A stretch of 64,000 nt of DNA from Pandoraea capi (lineage in GTDB: Bacteria > Pseudomonadota > Gammaproteobacteria > Burkholderiales > Burkholderiaceae): NCBI RefSeq assembly GCF_902459735.1, contig NZ_CABPRV010000001.1:558001-622000 (forward strand). Direction: 5' to 3'. Position numbers and translations under genes: made by a program. Below the pieces are notes generated by a model. That model was given only the letters and a program-made list of their open reading frames with translations. It was not told where the DNA came from and made no database searches. Below, in pieces: positions 7,750 through 16,039 of this stretch (its first letter is position 1; the number at the start of each line of letters is the position of its first letter).

Positions 7750-8400
7750 ATGACACCGACGCATTTGCCCCTCACCGTCTACACGGCCGACACACCGAAC
7801 GGCCTCAAAGTCAGCCTGTATCTGCACGAATGCGGGTTGCCGCATCGACAGATCGATGTCGATCTCTCTGCTGGAGAACAGAAGCAACCGGCCTTCCTCG
7901 CGTTGAATCCAAACGGCAAGATTCCGGTCATCGTGGATCATGAGCGGGCGCTAACGGTCTTCGAGTCGGGCGCAATCCTGTCGTATCTCGCGACAAAGAC
8001 CGGCGTGCTGCAACCGATGACGAAAGCGAAGGCGATTGCCGTGAATCAGTGGCTTCATTTCCAGATCGGCGGCATTGGCCCGATGCTCGGGCAGTTGTGG
8101 TGGTTCCTCCACGGCTCGAAGACGACCAACACCGAGGCCATCGAACGCTATCGCAAGGAGTCGCTACGGCTGATCGGCGTGGTGGACGACCGGTTGGCGA
8201 CGTCGGCCTATCTCGCGACCGACGAGTACTCGATTGCCGACATCGCCGCGTTCGCGTGGCTACGGACGTATCACGAACTGAACGTGGACATCTCATCGTT
8301 CGCCAACGTGCAACGCTGGCTGGCGCAGATCGAGGCGCGTCCGGCGGTGAAGGCCGCGATTGTGGCCAATCGGGGGACACGGGAAAAGCAGGAGGCGTGA
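7750..8400 (+). CDS. Nu-class glutathione S-transferase (YfcG/YghU type)
   Basis: The 216-residue protein has a thioredoxin-like N-terminal domain (about 1-85) with the TPNGLKVSLYLHE segment typical of Nu-class enzymes, NPNGKIPVIVDH and the ESGAILSYLA glutathione-binding motif. The helical domain contains QIGGIGPMLGQLWWF, which is characteristic of YfcG/YghU. These enzymes act as disulfide-bond reductases and peroxide scavengers using glutathione. GAGGAAA precedes the ATG. It is divergent from the E1-like gene and shares the twin ATTGCA-N2-TGCAAT sites, so it probably belongs to the MarR regulon. The downstream SMR gene starts 4 bp after its stop, suggesting one transcript. Confidence 0.93.
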   Translation: MTPTHLPLTVYTADTPNGLKVSLYLHECGLPHRQIDVDLSAGEQKQPAFLALNPNGKIPVIVDHERALTVFESGAILSYLATKTGVLQPMTKAKAIAVNQWLHFQIGGIGPMLGQLWWFLHGSKTTNTEAIERYRKESLRLIGVVDDRLATSAYLATDEYSIADIAAFAWLRTYHELNVDISSFANVQRWLAQIEARPAVKAAIVANRGTREKQEA

Positions 8401-8404
8401 GGCC

Positions 8405-8731
8405 ATGGCCTGGATCTATCTGTTGCTGGCCGCCGCGCTGGAAATCGGGATGGGGCTAGCCCTGAAGCTCAATCAAGGCTGGACTCGCGTGGTGCCCAGC
8501 GGCCTTGCCGTTGCCGCGGCGCTGGCCAGCATCTACCTGCTCGCGCTGGCACTGCGCGCCCTGCCCGTGGGCATGGCGTATGCGATCTGGACGGGCATCG
8601 GCACGGTCGGTCTGGTGGTCGTCGGCGTGCTGTGGTTCGGCGAATCGCTGCCGTGGACGCGCATCGGCTTTCTGGCGCTGACGATCGTCGGTATCGCGGG
8701 GCTGCGATTCTCCGAAGGCGGCGCGGCCTGA
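8405..8731 (+). CDS. sugE: SMR-family exporter, SugE/Gdx-like
   Basis: The 108-residue protein has four predicted membrane helices, the standard SMR size. The essential glutamate lies in ALEIGMGLALKLNQGW (helix 1), and WTGIGTVG in helix 3 is the Gdx/SugE form rather than the EmrE form, pointing to guanidinium or small quaternary-ammonium export. AGGAGG upstream overlaps the end of the GST gene and supports ATG 8405. Since SMR proteins act as dimers and no second SMR gene is adjacent, a homodimer is likely. Confidence 0.87.
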   Translation: MAWIYLLLAAALEIGMGLALKLNQGWTRVVPSGLAVAAALASIYLLALALRALPVGMAYAIWTGIGTVGLVVVGVLWFGESLPWTRIGFLALTIVGIAGLRFSEGGAA

Positions 8732-8741
8732 TGGGCAAGAG

Positions 8742-8785
8742 GTCGATGTGATGTCGATGTGATGTCGATGTGATCCCGATGCGAT
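8742..8785. repeat. 11-bp tandem repeat GTCGATGTGAT
   Basis: Three exact head-to-tail copies followed by one degenerate copy begin 11 bp after the SMR stop codon. The region has no open frame of its own; replication slippage is the simplest origin. Confidence 0.8.
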
Positions 8786-8924
8786 GCCGACATCGCGCAC
8801 CGGGAGGCGCCACCGGGACAGCGCGATTTACGCCCGTGACGACCGAATCTATACTGCCCGCAGCGAATCGCCGAAGCTCGCCGGACATCCCCGGCATCGG
8901 CATGAACAAAGGCAGGGGCACGAC

Positions 8925-9539
8925 ATGAATCATGAAGTCACGAGCGTGGATCAACTGGAAGCCATCTATGGCGAGCCGAGCGAGCGCGCGCTCTGGAAGG
9001 AACTGACTTATCTCAACGAGGACTATCAGGCCTTCGTCAAAGCCTGCCCCTTCGTGGTGCTGGCGTCCGTGGGTGAAGAAGGCACCGACTGTTCGCCCAA
9101 GGGCGACCCTGCCGGTTTCGTCCGAATTCTGGATGAGCGCACGGTTGTCGTGCCCGATCGTCCTGGCAACAACCGGATCGACAATCTGCGCAACATCCTT
9201 GCCGATCCACGGGTGTCGTTGTTGTTTCTGATTCCGGGCGTGGGCGAGACGCTGCGCATCAACGGCCGCGCCCGTATCTCGGTCGACCCGGAGCTGCTCG
9301 CGTCATTCCAAGTCAATGGCAAGTCGCCGAAAACTGCCATCGTCGTGTCCATCGATCGCGTGTATTACCACTGCGCGAAAGCGATCGTTCGCTCGGGTCT
9401 TTGGGAGGCGCAGACGCAAATTCCTCGTGAATGCCTGCCAAGCCCCGGCGCGATGCACCGACGCCTGAGCGGCGGACATTTCGACGCCGAAACGTATGAC
9501 CGGGATTTGCAGAAGAACACGCAGGCCGGTCTGTATTGA
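8925..9539 (+). CDS. Pyridoxamine 5'-phosphate oxidase-family flavoprotein
   Basis: The 204-residue protein belongs to the PPOX split-barrel group related to MSMEG_1061/DR2398, FMN- or F420-type flavoproteins of mostly unknown substrate. Seen in the sequence are FVVLASVGEEGTDCSPKGD (first barrel strands), the VPDRPGNNRIDNLRNIL phosphate-binding segment and ADPRVSLLFLIPGVGETLRINGRA. ATG 8925 is used because AGGGG lies 7-11 bases upstream and the family fold starts soon after. It is single, ending in a strong terminator. Confidence 0.88.
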   Translation: MNHEVTSVDQLEAIYGEPSERALWKELTYLNEDYQAFVKACPFVVLASVGEEGTDCSPKGDPAGFVRILDERTVVVPDRPGNNRIDNLRNILADPRVSLLFLIPGVGETLRINGRARISVDPELLASFQVNGKSPKTAIVVSIDRVYYHCAKAIVRSGLWEAQTQIPRECLPSPGAMHRRLSGGHFDAETYDRDLQKNTQAGLY

Positions 9540-9570
9540 CGGCCGACATCGATTGCGCGAGCCGCATTCG

Positions 9571-9614
9571 AATGGCCCGATGAAGCGCCGACCGGCTTCG
9601 CGGGCCATTTTTTT
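9571..9614 (+). terminator. Rho-independent terminator after PPOX gene
   Basis: AATGGCCCG pairs with CGGGCCATT, with an internal GAAGC/GGCTTC pairing, and is followed by seven T residues. Confidence 0.8.
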
Positions 9615-9762
9615 GTGCCGTCCATTCGCCTCCTCATCTGTTTCGCTCATCTGTCCCATTTACCGTCAATTTGACGACCTTTCGTTTCCTTTCATGAATT
9701 CGTCATGACGCCCTCCAATACTTGGCGACTTCGAACAAGTTCCAAAGAGGACATCGGGGTTT

Positions 9763-12700
9763 ATGAAACCTATCGCCATTCTTGCGGGCGTCATCGCGCT
9801 TTTCGCCGAACAAAACGCCTTCGCCGCTAACTTCCAGATCGTCAACGGGCAAACGCTCACGACCGCACAGACGCTGTCGAGCGGCCAGACCGGCACCATC
9901 AATCAGGGCGGCACGCTCTCGCTCGGTGGCAGCGCGGTCGGGATCACCATGACGGGCAACGCCACCCTCGTCAACAACGGCACGATCAACATGACCGGCA
10001 CCGGTCGCGCGATTCGCGACAACACCGGGGGTCTGACGCTGACCATCACGAACGGTGTCGGTGCGAGCATGACCACGTTCGACGCTGACGTGATCCAGAT
10101 GAACAAGGCGAACAGCAATATCGTCTTCAACAACTACGGCACGCTCACGTCGACCAACACGTCGGCCGGTGGCAGTCAGGCCATCGACTTCAACGCGATC
10201 ACGACCGGCACCAACGTCCTGAACAACTTCGCGGGCGGCATCATTCAGGCAAACGAAGCCGATGCGGTTCGCCCCGGGGTGAACGGCGTGGTGAACAACG
10301 CGGGCATCATCCGCTCGACCAACAATCCGGGCAGCACGAGCAGCAGCGACGGTGTCGACGCGCAGTCCAACAGCGGTGTGACCATCGTCAACGCCGGTAC
10401 CGGCGTGATTCAGGGCGCGCGTCACGGCATTACCGGTGGCGTCGATACCACGACCGACGGCACGTTCAAGCTGTCGGTGACGAACAATGCCGGCGGCACG
10501 ATTCAGGGCATGAACGGGTCCGGCATCAACATCGACGGCTTCAACGCCAAGGAAGTCGTCACCATCGTCAACGCGGGCACCATCATCGGAAACGGCGTGA
10601 CGGCTGACGGCGACGGGGTGGATGTCGACGGCATTGTCAACATCACGAACTCCGGCGTGATTCGCGGCGCGAGAGCGAACAACGACGTGAGCGAAGGTGT
10701 CACGGTCGGCGGCGGCACCATCGTCAACAGCGGCACGATCGTCGGCGAGAACACGCCCGGCGGCATCGGACGCGGCATTACGCTCGCCGGCGTCGACAAG
10801 GATCCGGTCTCGGGGTTGCCCATTGCGCCGCAAGGCATCTATACGAACACGACCATCGTCAACAGCGGTCTCATTCGCGGCCAGAGCGATTCGGCGATTG
10901 CGGTGACCGGCGCACGCAACGCCTTCACGGTGACCATCGTCAACCAGGCCGGCGGCACGCTGGAAGGCGGCGGCGCAACGGCCGCAGCGGTCAATACCGG
11001 TGCGAACGATGCCACAGTGATCAACTACGGCACGATTACCGCCGATCAGAGCGGCAAGGCCGTGGATCTGGGCAGCGGCAACAGCAGCCTCCAGATTCTG
11101 GGCGGCTTGGCGGTAGTGAACGGCGACATCTCGGGCGGCACGGGCACCAGCACGCTGACGATCACGCCGGGGGCGGGCAACGCGTTCAGCTACAACGGCG
11201 CCATCTCGAACTTCTCGTCCGTCTCGCTGGGCGCCGGCACGACCACGCTTAATGGTGCGAGCACGTACGCAGGGCCGACGTCGCTCGCGAGCGGCGCCAC
11301 GGTGATCGTCGGCGATGCGTCGCATCGGAGCGCCACGCTCGGCAGCGGCATGACGACCGTGGCCAGCGGCGCGACGCTGGCAGGCTACGGCGGCACGCTG
11401 GGCAGCGTGACGAACGCGGGCATCATCGCGGTCGGCAGTGCGTCGCCGGGCGCGGTGGCGGGCAACCTCGGGACGTTCACGATTGCGGGCAATTACGTCG
11501 GCAACAACGGCACGGCGCTCATGGGCGCGACGATCAGCCCTGACGGCTCGGTCGCGTCGGACAAACTGGTCATCAACGGCAACGCGAGCGGCACGACCTT
11601 CCTGAAGCTCAAGGTGTCCGGTGCGGGCGTACCGACCTCGGGCAACGGGCTTGAACTGGTGCAAGTCAACGGCACGGCGTCAGACGGCGCGTTCAAGCTC
11701 GATTCGCCGGTGCAGGCGGGCGCGTATCAGTATCTGCTTCGCAAGGTCGGCCCGGTCGGTGGCGATCCGAGCTGGTTCCTGTCGACGTCGTACGCGTCGG
11801 GTGAGACGGCGTACCGTGCTGCGACGGTCGCGTACGCCATGACGCCGCAGTTGAACGCCGACTTCGGCTTCACGATGCTGGGCCGGATGCAGGAGCGTCT
11901 GGGCAGCGTGCGCACGAATGGCGGTGTGGGCGACGATGCGTCGAATAGTGTGTGGGGACGCGTGTACGGCAAGACGATGGACAGCACGATGTCGGGTCGA
12001 TTCGGGGCGGATGAGCGCCTGTTCGCGGCGCAGTTCGGGCGTGACTGGCGTCTGAATACCGATGCCTCGGGCATGGGCGGCAGTGTACTGGCGGGGCTGA
12101 CGGCGACGTTCGGTTCGGCGTCGGCGTCGTTCTCCGACAGTGCGCGTACGCAGGACCCGACGCTCTCATCGGCGACCGGTTCGGTGTCGATGCAGGCGCA
12201 GTCGGTCGGGGCATACTGGACGCGCATCTTGCCGCAGGGCGCATTCATCGACGTGACGACGCAGTTCTCGCACTATCGCAACAAGTACAGCGACGTGTCG
12301 GGTGTGGGTGCGACGCAAAACGGTTTCGGTGCCGCGTTGTCGGGCGAGATCGGGCACAAGTTCTCGATCCTGGGTTCGGGCTTCACCATCGAGCCGCAGA
12401 TGCAGTTGGCCTATCAGTATCTGCATCTGAACGGGTTCAGCGACAGCGTTTCGTCGGTGTCGGGCAATACGACGAATGCTTTGCGAGGACGCGTGGGTTT
12501 CAAGCTCAACACGCCGGATCTGGGCAATTCGGTCGGTGTCGGGTCGGCTGCGCCGTACCTGACGGTCGATGTCGTACACGACTTCCTGTCGCCGGGCGCG
12601 ACGAACGTCGGCGGTGCGACGTTCGACAGCAGTCTGGCAAAGACCTGGTATGAAATCGGCGCCGGCGTCGAAGCCACCCTCGGACGCGCCTCATCGCTCT

Positions 12701-12786
12701 ACGCCGGCGCGAAGTACGCCCGCAACATGGGCGGCGATTACCGCCGCAATATTTACGGACAGGTGGGGTATCGGTATCGGTGGTGA
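9763..12786 (+). CDS. Autotransporter (type Va) with beta-helix passenger
   Basis: The 1007-residue protein is a secreted surface protein. A short signal peptide ends near residue 21 (NAFA). The passenger (about 25-700) consists of many imperfect turns of the pattern NxGTIxG / NAGxIxG / NSGxIRG, typical of right-handed parallel beta-helices. About residues 735-1007 form the outer-membrane autotransporter barrel, starting near NSVWGRVYG and ending in the terminal aromatic GYRYRW. No catalytic triad motif is evident, so adhesion or aggregation is more likely than proteolysis (inference). The gene is monocistronic, ending 63 bp before a terminator. A 5'-proximal AGAGGACA may be the ribosome binding site. 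Confidence 0.93.
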   Translation: MKPIAILAGVIALFAEQNAFAANFQIVNGQTLTTAQTLSSGQTGTINQGGTLSLGGSAVGITMTGNATLVNNGTINMTGTGRAIRDNTGGLTLTITNGVGASMTTFDADVIQMNKANSNIVFNNYGTLTSTNTSAGGSQAIDFNAITTGTNVLNNFAGGIIQANEADAVRPGVNGVVNNAGIIRSTNNPGSTSSSDGVDAQSNSGVTIVNAGTGVIQGARHGITGGVDTTTDGTFKLSVTNNAGGTIQGMNGSGINIDGFNAKEVVTIVNAGTIIGNGVTADGDGVDVDGIVNITNSGVIRGARANNDVSEGVTVGGGTIVNSGTIVGENTPGGIGRGITLAGVDKDPVSGLPIAPQGIYTNTTIVNSGLIRGQSDSAIAVTGARNAFTVTIVNQAGGTLEGGGATAAAVNTGANDATVINYGTITADQSGKAVDLGSGNSSLQILGGLAVVNGDISGGTGTSTLTITPGAGNAFSYNGAISNFSSVSLGAGTTTLNGASTYAGPTSLASGATVIVGDASHRSATLGSGMTTVASGATLAGYGGTLGSVTNAGIIAVGSASPGAVAGNLGTFTIAGNYVGNNGTALMGATISPDGSVASDKLVINGNASGTTFLKLKVSGAGVPTSGNGLELVQVNGTASDGAFKLDSPVQAGAYQYLLRKVGPVGGDPSWFLSTSYASGETAYRAATVAYAMTPQLNADFGFTMLGRMQERLGSVRTNGGVGDDASNSVWGRVYGKTMDSTMSGRFGADERLFAAQFGRDWRLNTDASGMGGSVLAGLTATFGSASASFSDSARTQDPTLSSATGSVSMQAQSVGAYWTRILPQGAFIDVTTQFSHYRNKYSDVSGVGATQNGFGAALSGEIGHKFSILGSGFTIEPQMQLAYQYLHLNGFSDSVSSVSGNTTNALRGRVGFKLNTPDLGNSVGVGSAAPYLTVDVVHDFLSPGATNVGGATFDSSLAKTWYEIGAGVEATLGRASSLYAGAKYARNMGGDYRRNIYGQVGYRYRW

Positions 12787-12849
12787 TGGGGGCGGGTTGC
12801 CTCTGCGAGCGGCATCGAGGTGATGTTTGCTTGCATTGGGTGCAGTAGA

Positions 12850-12878
12850 GAAAGGCTCCTTCGGGAGCCTTTCTTTTT
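12850..12878 (+). terminator. Terminator of the autotransporter gene
   Basis: GAAAGGCTCC-TTCG-GGAGCCTTTC followed by TTTTT: a ten-bp stem with a UUCG tetraloop. Confidence 0.92.
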
Positions 12879-12966
12879 AGACAAGACTAAAGGTTGTCAT
12901 TGGCACATGGGCAAGCTGCGACGTCGCCGGATCCGTCAAAACCTGACCGACCGTGAATCAGCTCTC

Positions 12967-14061
12967 TCAGCACTCAGTTGACGACATTAACTCATGACTT
13001 GATGCTACTTGTGACAGACTTGGTGCCCAAGTAATTACTGAATTCTTGCCTGAACGCTTCGCCACATATAAGGCCGCATCCGCAGCGGCCAGCCAGTCCG
13101 ATGGGGTTTTGAATTCCGTCCGGAGTTCTGCAACGCCGATGCTCACAGTCACAGGCGACGCATCCCAATCCCAACAAGCCTCACGCAGAAACTCCCCCCG
13201 AATTTCCTCAAGCATTTGACAGGCACTCGAAAGCCGTTGCTCATCAAGTAGTACGCAAAACTCATCTCCACCATATCTCCCGGCACTAACATAGGTGGAT
13301 TGATGTTTCCCCAATATGACGCCAAGCAGCCTGAGCAGTGAGTCTCCCCTGAGATGTCCATAGGTATCGTTTACGCGTTTGAATTCATCAATATCAATGA
13401 TGGCAACACACGCACTGCCCAAGCTCGCTCGCCGGTTACGCTCAAAGCTCTCCGTGAACAGTTTCATCCAAAGATGTCGGTTCTTCAGGCGTGTCAACTC
13501 GTCTTGGCCACTCATCTCGCGGATAGCCCGCTTGCTTTGAGAGAGCTGTTGCGCAAGTTTATGACTTGAAAGCCCTACCGCCGCGGGGTAAAACATGAGC
13601 ATAGGAAAACACGCTGCTACTTGCCGCACCTCGGTACCCAATGCAATTTTGAATCCGGTCAAGCACCCAACCAACACTGAGCCAAGTAACATCGCCGCAC
13701 CGCATCTAAACATCAGGCGGTATCCACCAACTGCCGCGTTATGCATGAGGAGCATCGAAATAAGCACCGCGGACGGAGCGTCTGCGAAATGCATTGCCGC
13801 TACCCATGCTCCACCGAACAGCGAGTCGCAAAGCAAGTTGCGGTGCTCCACCTCTATAGGGTCTATTGCCCTTACGGCAAGCATGTGCGCCACAGTCGGC
13901 CAAACAAAAGCGTTTACTGCCAAAAGTACGATTACGATCGGAGCCCCTCGCAACGGGAAAACGGTTACGAACACAAGGAGCGCACTGAGAGCGCACCCGA
14001 TTGAGCGGAGGGCCAACACCCTCCGTGAGAACCCTAGTCCCTTCTCAAACCTTGACTCCAT
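12967..14061 (-). CDS. MASE2-GGDEF diguanylate cyclase
   Basis: The 364-residue inner-membrane protein probably makes cyclic-di-GMP. The N-terminal 180 residues contain several hydrophobic helices with the MASE2 pattern (RVLALRSIGCALSALLVF, then LNRHLLCD-like HRNLLCDSLF), as in E. coli DgcC. After a short linker KRAIREMSGQDELTRLKNRH, the GGDEF domain spans about 195-350 with the intact active-site loop GRYGGDEFCVLL and the IDIDEFKRVNDTYGH nucleotide site. No RxxD inhibitory site precedes GGDEF, so product feedback at that site is not expected. The gene is monocistronic and noticeably less G+C-rich than the flanking core genes. Confidence 0.93.
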   Translation of the reverse strand: MESRFEKGLGFSRRVLALRSIGCALSALLVFVTVFPLRGAPIVIVLLAVNAFVWPTVAHMLAVRAIDPIEVEHRNLLCDSLFGGAWVAAMHFADAPSAVLISMLLMHNAAVGGYRLMFRCGAAMLLGSVLVGCLTGFKIALGTEVRQVAACFPMLMFYPAAVGLSSHKLAQQLSQSKRAIREMSGQDELTRLKNRHLWMKLFTESFERNRRASLGSACVAIIDIDEFKRVNDTYGHLRGDSLLRLLGVILGKHQSTYVSAGRYGGDEFCVLLDEQRLSSACQMLEEIRGEFLREACWDWDASPVTVSIGVAELRTEFKTPSDWLAAADAALYVAKRSGKNSVITWAPSLSQVASSHELMSSTEC

Positions 14062-14135
14062 TCCTTTCCTCGTCCCGCCGTCGTGAGTGCTTCAGGCGAC
14101 CTGAAACCCGATCTTGTATTTTGTATTCACTTCAA

Positions 14136-14381
14136 CTACAAGAGTTTTCCGATCTGCGCCCTGAAATCCCCAACCCAGTCCCGACCCCTCAGTTCCAAGA
14201 CTGCGCCATCATCTGGCGCCCCCACCTGTCTCACGAAAATAATCCGGTGCTTCCATGACGTCCCTATCGGAATCACTCCCACGACGGAGTAAGCAACGAA
14301 ATCCACCCCCAACGCCGAATATACGCGCCGGAATTCTTGCTTTTCCTCTTCTGGAAAGTCACGAAATTCAACTGTAGGCAT
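14136..14381 (-). CDS. Small acidic protein of unknown function
   Basis: An 81-residue frame begins at ATG 14381, seven bases after a perfect GGGAGG ribosome binding site at 14386-14391. That is why this start is preferred over the longer frame opening at 14495. The protein starts MPTVEFRDFPEEEKQEFRRVY, then has a hydrophobic strand pair (FVAYSVVGVIPIG, RIIFVRQVG) and a charged tail. It lies 80 bp downstream of another tiny gene on the same strand, so the two are probably cotranscribed. I do not recognise a family. Base composition is A/T-rich relative to the window. Confidence 0.6.
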   Translation of the reverse strand: MPTVEFRDFPEEEKQEFRRVYSALGVDFVAYSVVGVIPIGTSWKHRIIFVRQVGAPDDGAVLELRGRDWVGDFRAQIGKLL

Positions 14382-14461
14382 CGAGACCTCCCTAAGACTC
14401 TCGGTGATCGTATCACTGGCGAGTCTCAGAAACCGCCATCCAACCGCAAGTTGCGATTCCG

Positions 14462-14650
14462 CTACAGCTTCGGTTCGATCTTTCGTTTCGACCATCTCGC
14501 CTGTGCTGCGATGCGAGCCAACGCCGAACGCTCCTCAGAAGTCAATGCTGATACTCGAGCTCGACCGCCAATACGGGAAATCTCCTTGCGTTGTTGGGGT
14601 GAGAGGATTTTGGCGCGCGCTTTTCCACCCATACTGGCTCTGATCTTCAT
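14462..14650 (-). CDS. Small basic protein with paired ARxxALTxEER-type motifs
   Basis: A 62-residue, strongly basic frame contains two related segments, GGKARAKILSPQQRKEISRIG and GGRARVSALTSEERSALARIA, each a small-residue/basic patch followed by a helix with S-x-x-x-R, then ending in AAQARWSKRK. Small proteins with this A-R-W ending are widespread in Proteobacteria and may bind nucleic acid, but no function is established that I can name. GGGGT precedes ATG 14650. It is upstream of the 81-residue gene on the same strand, and a two-gene operon is likely. Confidence 0.6.
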   Translation of the reverse strand: MKIRASMGGKARAKILSPQQRKEISRIGGRARVSALTSEERSALARIAAQARWSKRKIEPKL

Positions 14651-14955
14651 ACATACCCCGTCAACAATACGTTGCTTACAGAACCCATGAACGTGAGATA
14701 ACAGAACGCATAATAGTTATATTTTTTCTTCTCGTTATCCCGCAGGGCAGGACCGCTCACGCTGACCACCAGTTTTGGTCACCGCGACCACAGGCGCAGG
14801 TACGTCCTTAGATAGATTAGCTGCAAGCGTAGATCGGTAGATCCGCGTATTCAGTGGTGTTTTCTTCGGATCGACGTCTCCGGGGTATGATACTGGGGCA
14901 TGTTGTCGCCCAGATTTCGTGTTTTCGCTTCGCAACCCTGAAACGAGAATCATCG
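14651..14955. other. Gene-free A/T-rich intergenic stretch
   Basis: These 305 bases separate the divergent small-protein pair and the 291-residue gene. An 84-codon minus-strand frame exists here but has no ribosome binding site and no recognisable content. A/T-rich tracts near 14710-14730 could hold promoters for both directions. I see no repeat, RNA gene or recombinase remnant that I can defend. Confidence 0.5.
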
Positions 14956-15831
14956 ATGAGCACATCTCCCGATCCGACCTCGCAGCCATCGTCTATCGTA
15001 GACGTGGACAGCTTGCGATCTCAGCTTGAAAAGCTTAACCCCAGCGCACAACGACGAATCCTTGAGAAGTTTGCCCTTGCCGCGCTTGGAGCGATTCCGT
15101 GGGTCGGTGGATTTCTTAGCGCCCTCGCTAACTACAAGACAGAAGAAGGCACGCTCAAGACCGACTCACTGCAAACGCAGTGGATTGAAGAGCACGAACG
15201 ACGCATGGGAGATCTGAGCCGAACCATGATTCAGATCGGGCAGCGGTTCGAGGCGCTAGGAGAAGAAATCAACGAGCGCCTATCAAGCGATCAGTATCTC
15301 GACATTGTGAGGAAGGCGTTTCGGACGTGGGACGAAGCTGACACAGAAGAAAAGCGACGCTACGTCGCGAACCTCGTGACGAACGCCGCAGGCACGGGCC
15401 TGTGTTCAGACGACGTGATTCGTCTCTTCATAGACTGGCTTCACACCTATCACGAAGCACACTTCGCTGTAATTCGCGAGATCTACACGAACCCCGGCTC
15501 CACTCGATATGACATCTGGGTAGCCATACGTGGGCAGCTTGTCCGCGAGGACTCGGCGGATGCGGATCTGTACAAGCTGCTTATTCGGGATCTAAGCACT
15601 GGTGGCGTAATTCGCCAAGCACGGGATACCACGGATGACGGGCAATATTTGAAGAAACGCCCGACCCCAACCCCTCGTGGGCAGACATCCTCCACGATGG
15701 AATCGGCGTTCGAGCAAACAAAGCCGTATGTTCTGACCGAATTGGGCAAACAGTTCGTGCACTACACCATGAACGAGGTGGTCACCCGCGTTGGGGGAAA
15801 CGGCGACCAAGAAAGTCCGAAACCGTCCTGA
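14956..15831 (+). CDS. Unknown protein: N-terminal hydrophobic helix, C-terminal winged-helix-like region
   Basis: The 291-residue protein is not assigned to a named family. Residues 1-38 are polar; residues 39-58 form a glycine-containing hydrophobic segment (ALGAIPWVGGFLSAL) that could insert in a membrane; residues 75-125 are charged helix with coiled-coil character. Residues 130-160 carry DEADTEEKRRYVANLVTNA, and residues 170-275 read like a winged helix (HFAVIREIYTNPGSTRYDIW, LLIRDLSTGGVIRQ, YVLTELGKQFVHY). ATG 14956 follows GAGAATCATCG and gives a polar N-terminus. The gene sits alone in an A/T-richer islet beside a tRNA, consistent with horizontal acquisition. A role in phage defence or signalling is only a guess. 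Confidence 0.75.
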   Translation: MSTSPDPTSQPSSIVDVDSLRSQLEKLNPSAQRRILEKFALAALGAIPWVGGFLSALANYKTEEGTLKTDSLQTQWIEEHERRMGDLSRTMIQIGQRFEALGEEINERLSSDQYLDIVRKAFRTWDEADTEEKRRYVANLVTNAAGTGLCSDDVIRLFIDWLHTYHEAHFAVIREIYTNPGSTRYDIWVAIRGQLVREDSADADLYKLLIRDLSTGGVIRQARDTTDDGQYLKKRPTPTPRGQTSSTMESAFEQTKPYVLTELGKQFVHYTMNEVVTRVGGNGDQESPKPS

Positions 15832-15863
15832 AACCGGACCAAAGGGAATCCCCAAATGCGCCT

Positions 15864-15882
15864 GCGATGGGAATCGATCCCA
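15864..15882 (-). repeat. Inverted partial copy of the tRNA-Gly 3' end
   Basis: Nineteen bases on the minus strand match the T-arm and acceptor segment of the tRNA-Gly gene (16011-16031) with one mismatch, TGGGATCGATTCCCATCGC against TGGGTTCGATTCCCATCGC. The copy lies 84 bp upstream of the tRNA and in opposite orientation, and may mark an old recombination event. Confidence 0.6.
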
Positions 15883-15965
15883 AGACTCTCACCCCAGAAT
15901 CGTACACACCGCCAAAACGCGCAGATTGCCAAACGCCACAATCCCCGCGTAAAATGGCACCCTTC

Positions 15966-16039
15966 GCGGGCGTCGTATAATGGTAATACCCTAGCTTCCC
16001 AAGCTAGAGCCGTGGGTTCGATTCCCATCGCCCGCTCCA
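15966..16039 (+). tRNA. tRNA-Gly, anticodon CCC
   Basis: A 74-nt cloverleaf is clear: acceptor GCGGGCG pairs with CGCCCGC, D-arm with AATGGTAAT, anticodon stem CTAGC/GCTAG around TTCCCAA (anticodon CCC), T-arm GTGGGTTCGATTCCCAT, and an encoded CCA at 16037-16039. It decodes GGG glycine codons. It sits at the right end of an A/T-richer islet, and tRNA genes are common integration targets. Confidence 0.96.

Noticed and set aside
9703-11664. 653-codon minus-strand frame opposite the autotransporter passenger
   Set aside because: Composition is dominated by Arg, Asp, Val and Ala from the repeated passenger sequence; no start context and no recognisable motif.
14735-14989. 84-codon frame in the islet as a possible recombinase remnant
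   Set aside because: No integrase or transposase motif, no ribosome binding site, and it overlaps the promoter region of the 291-residue gene.
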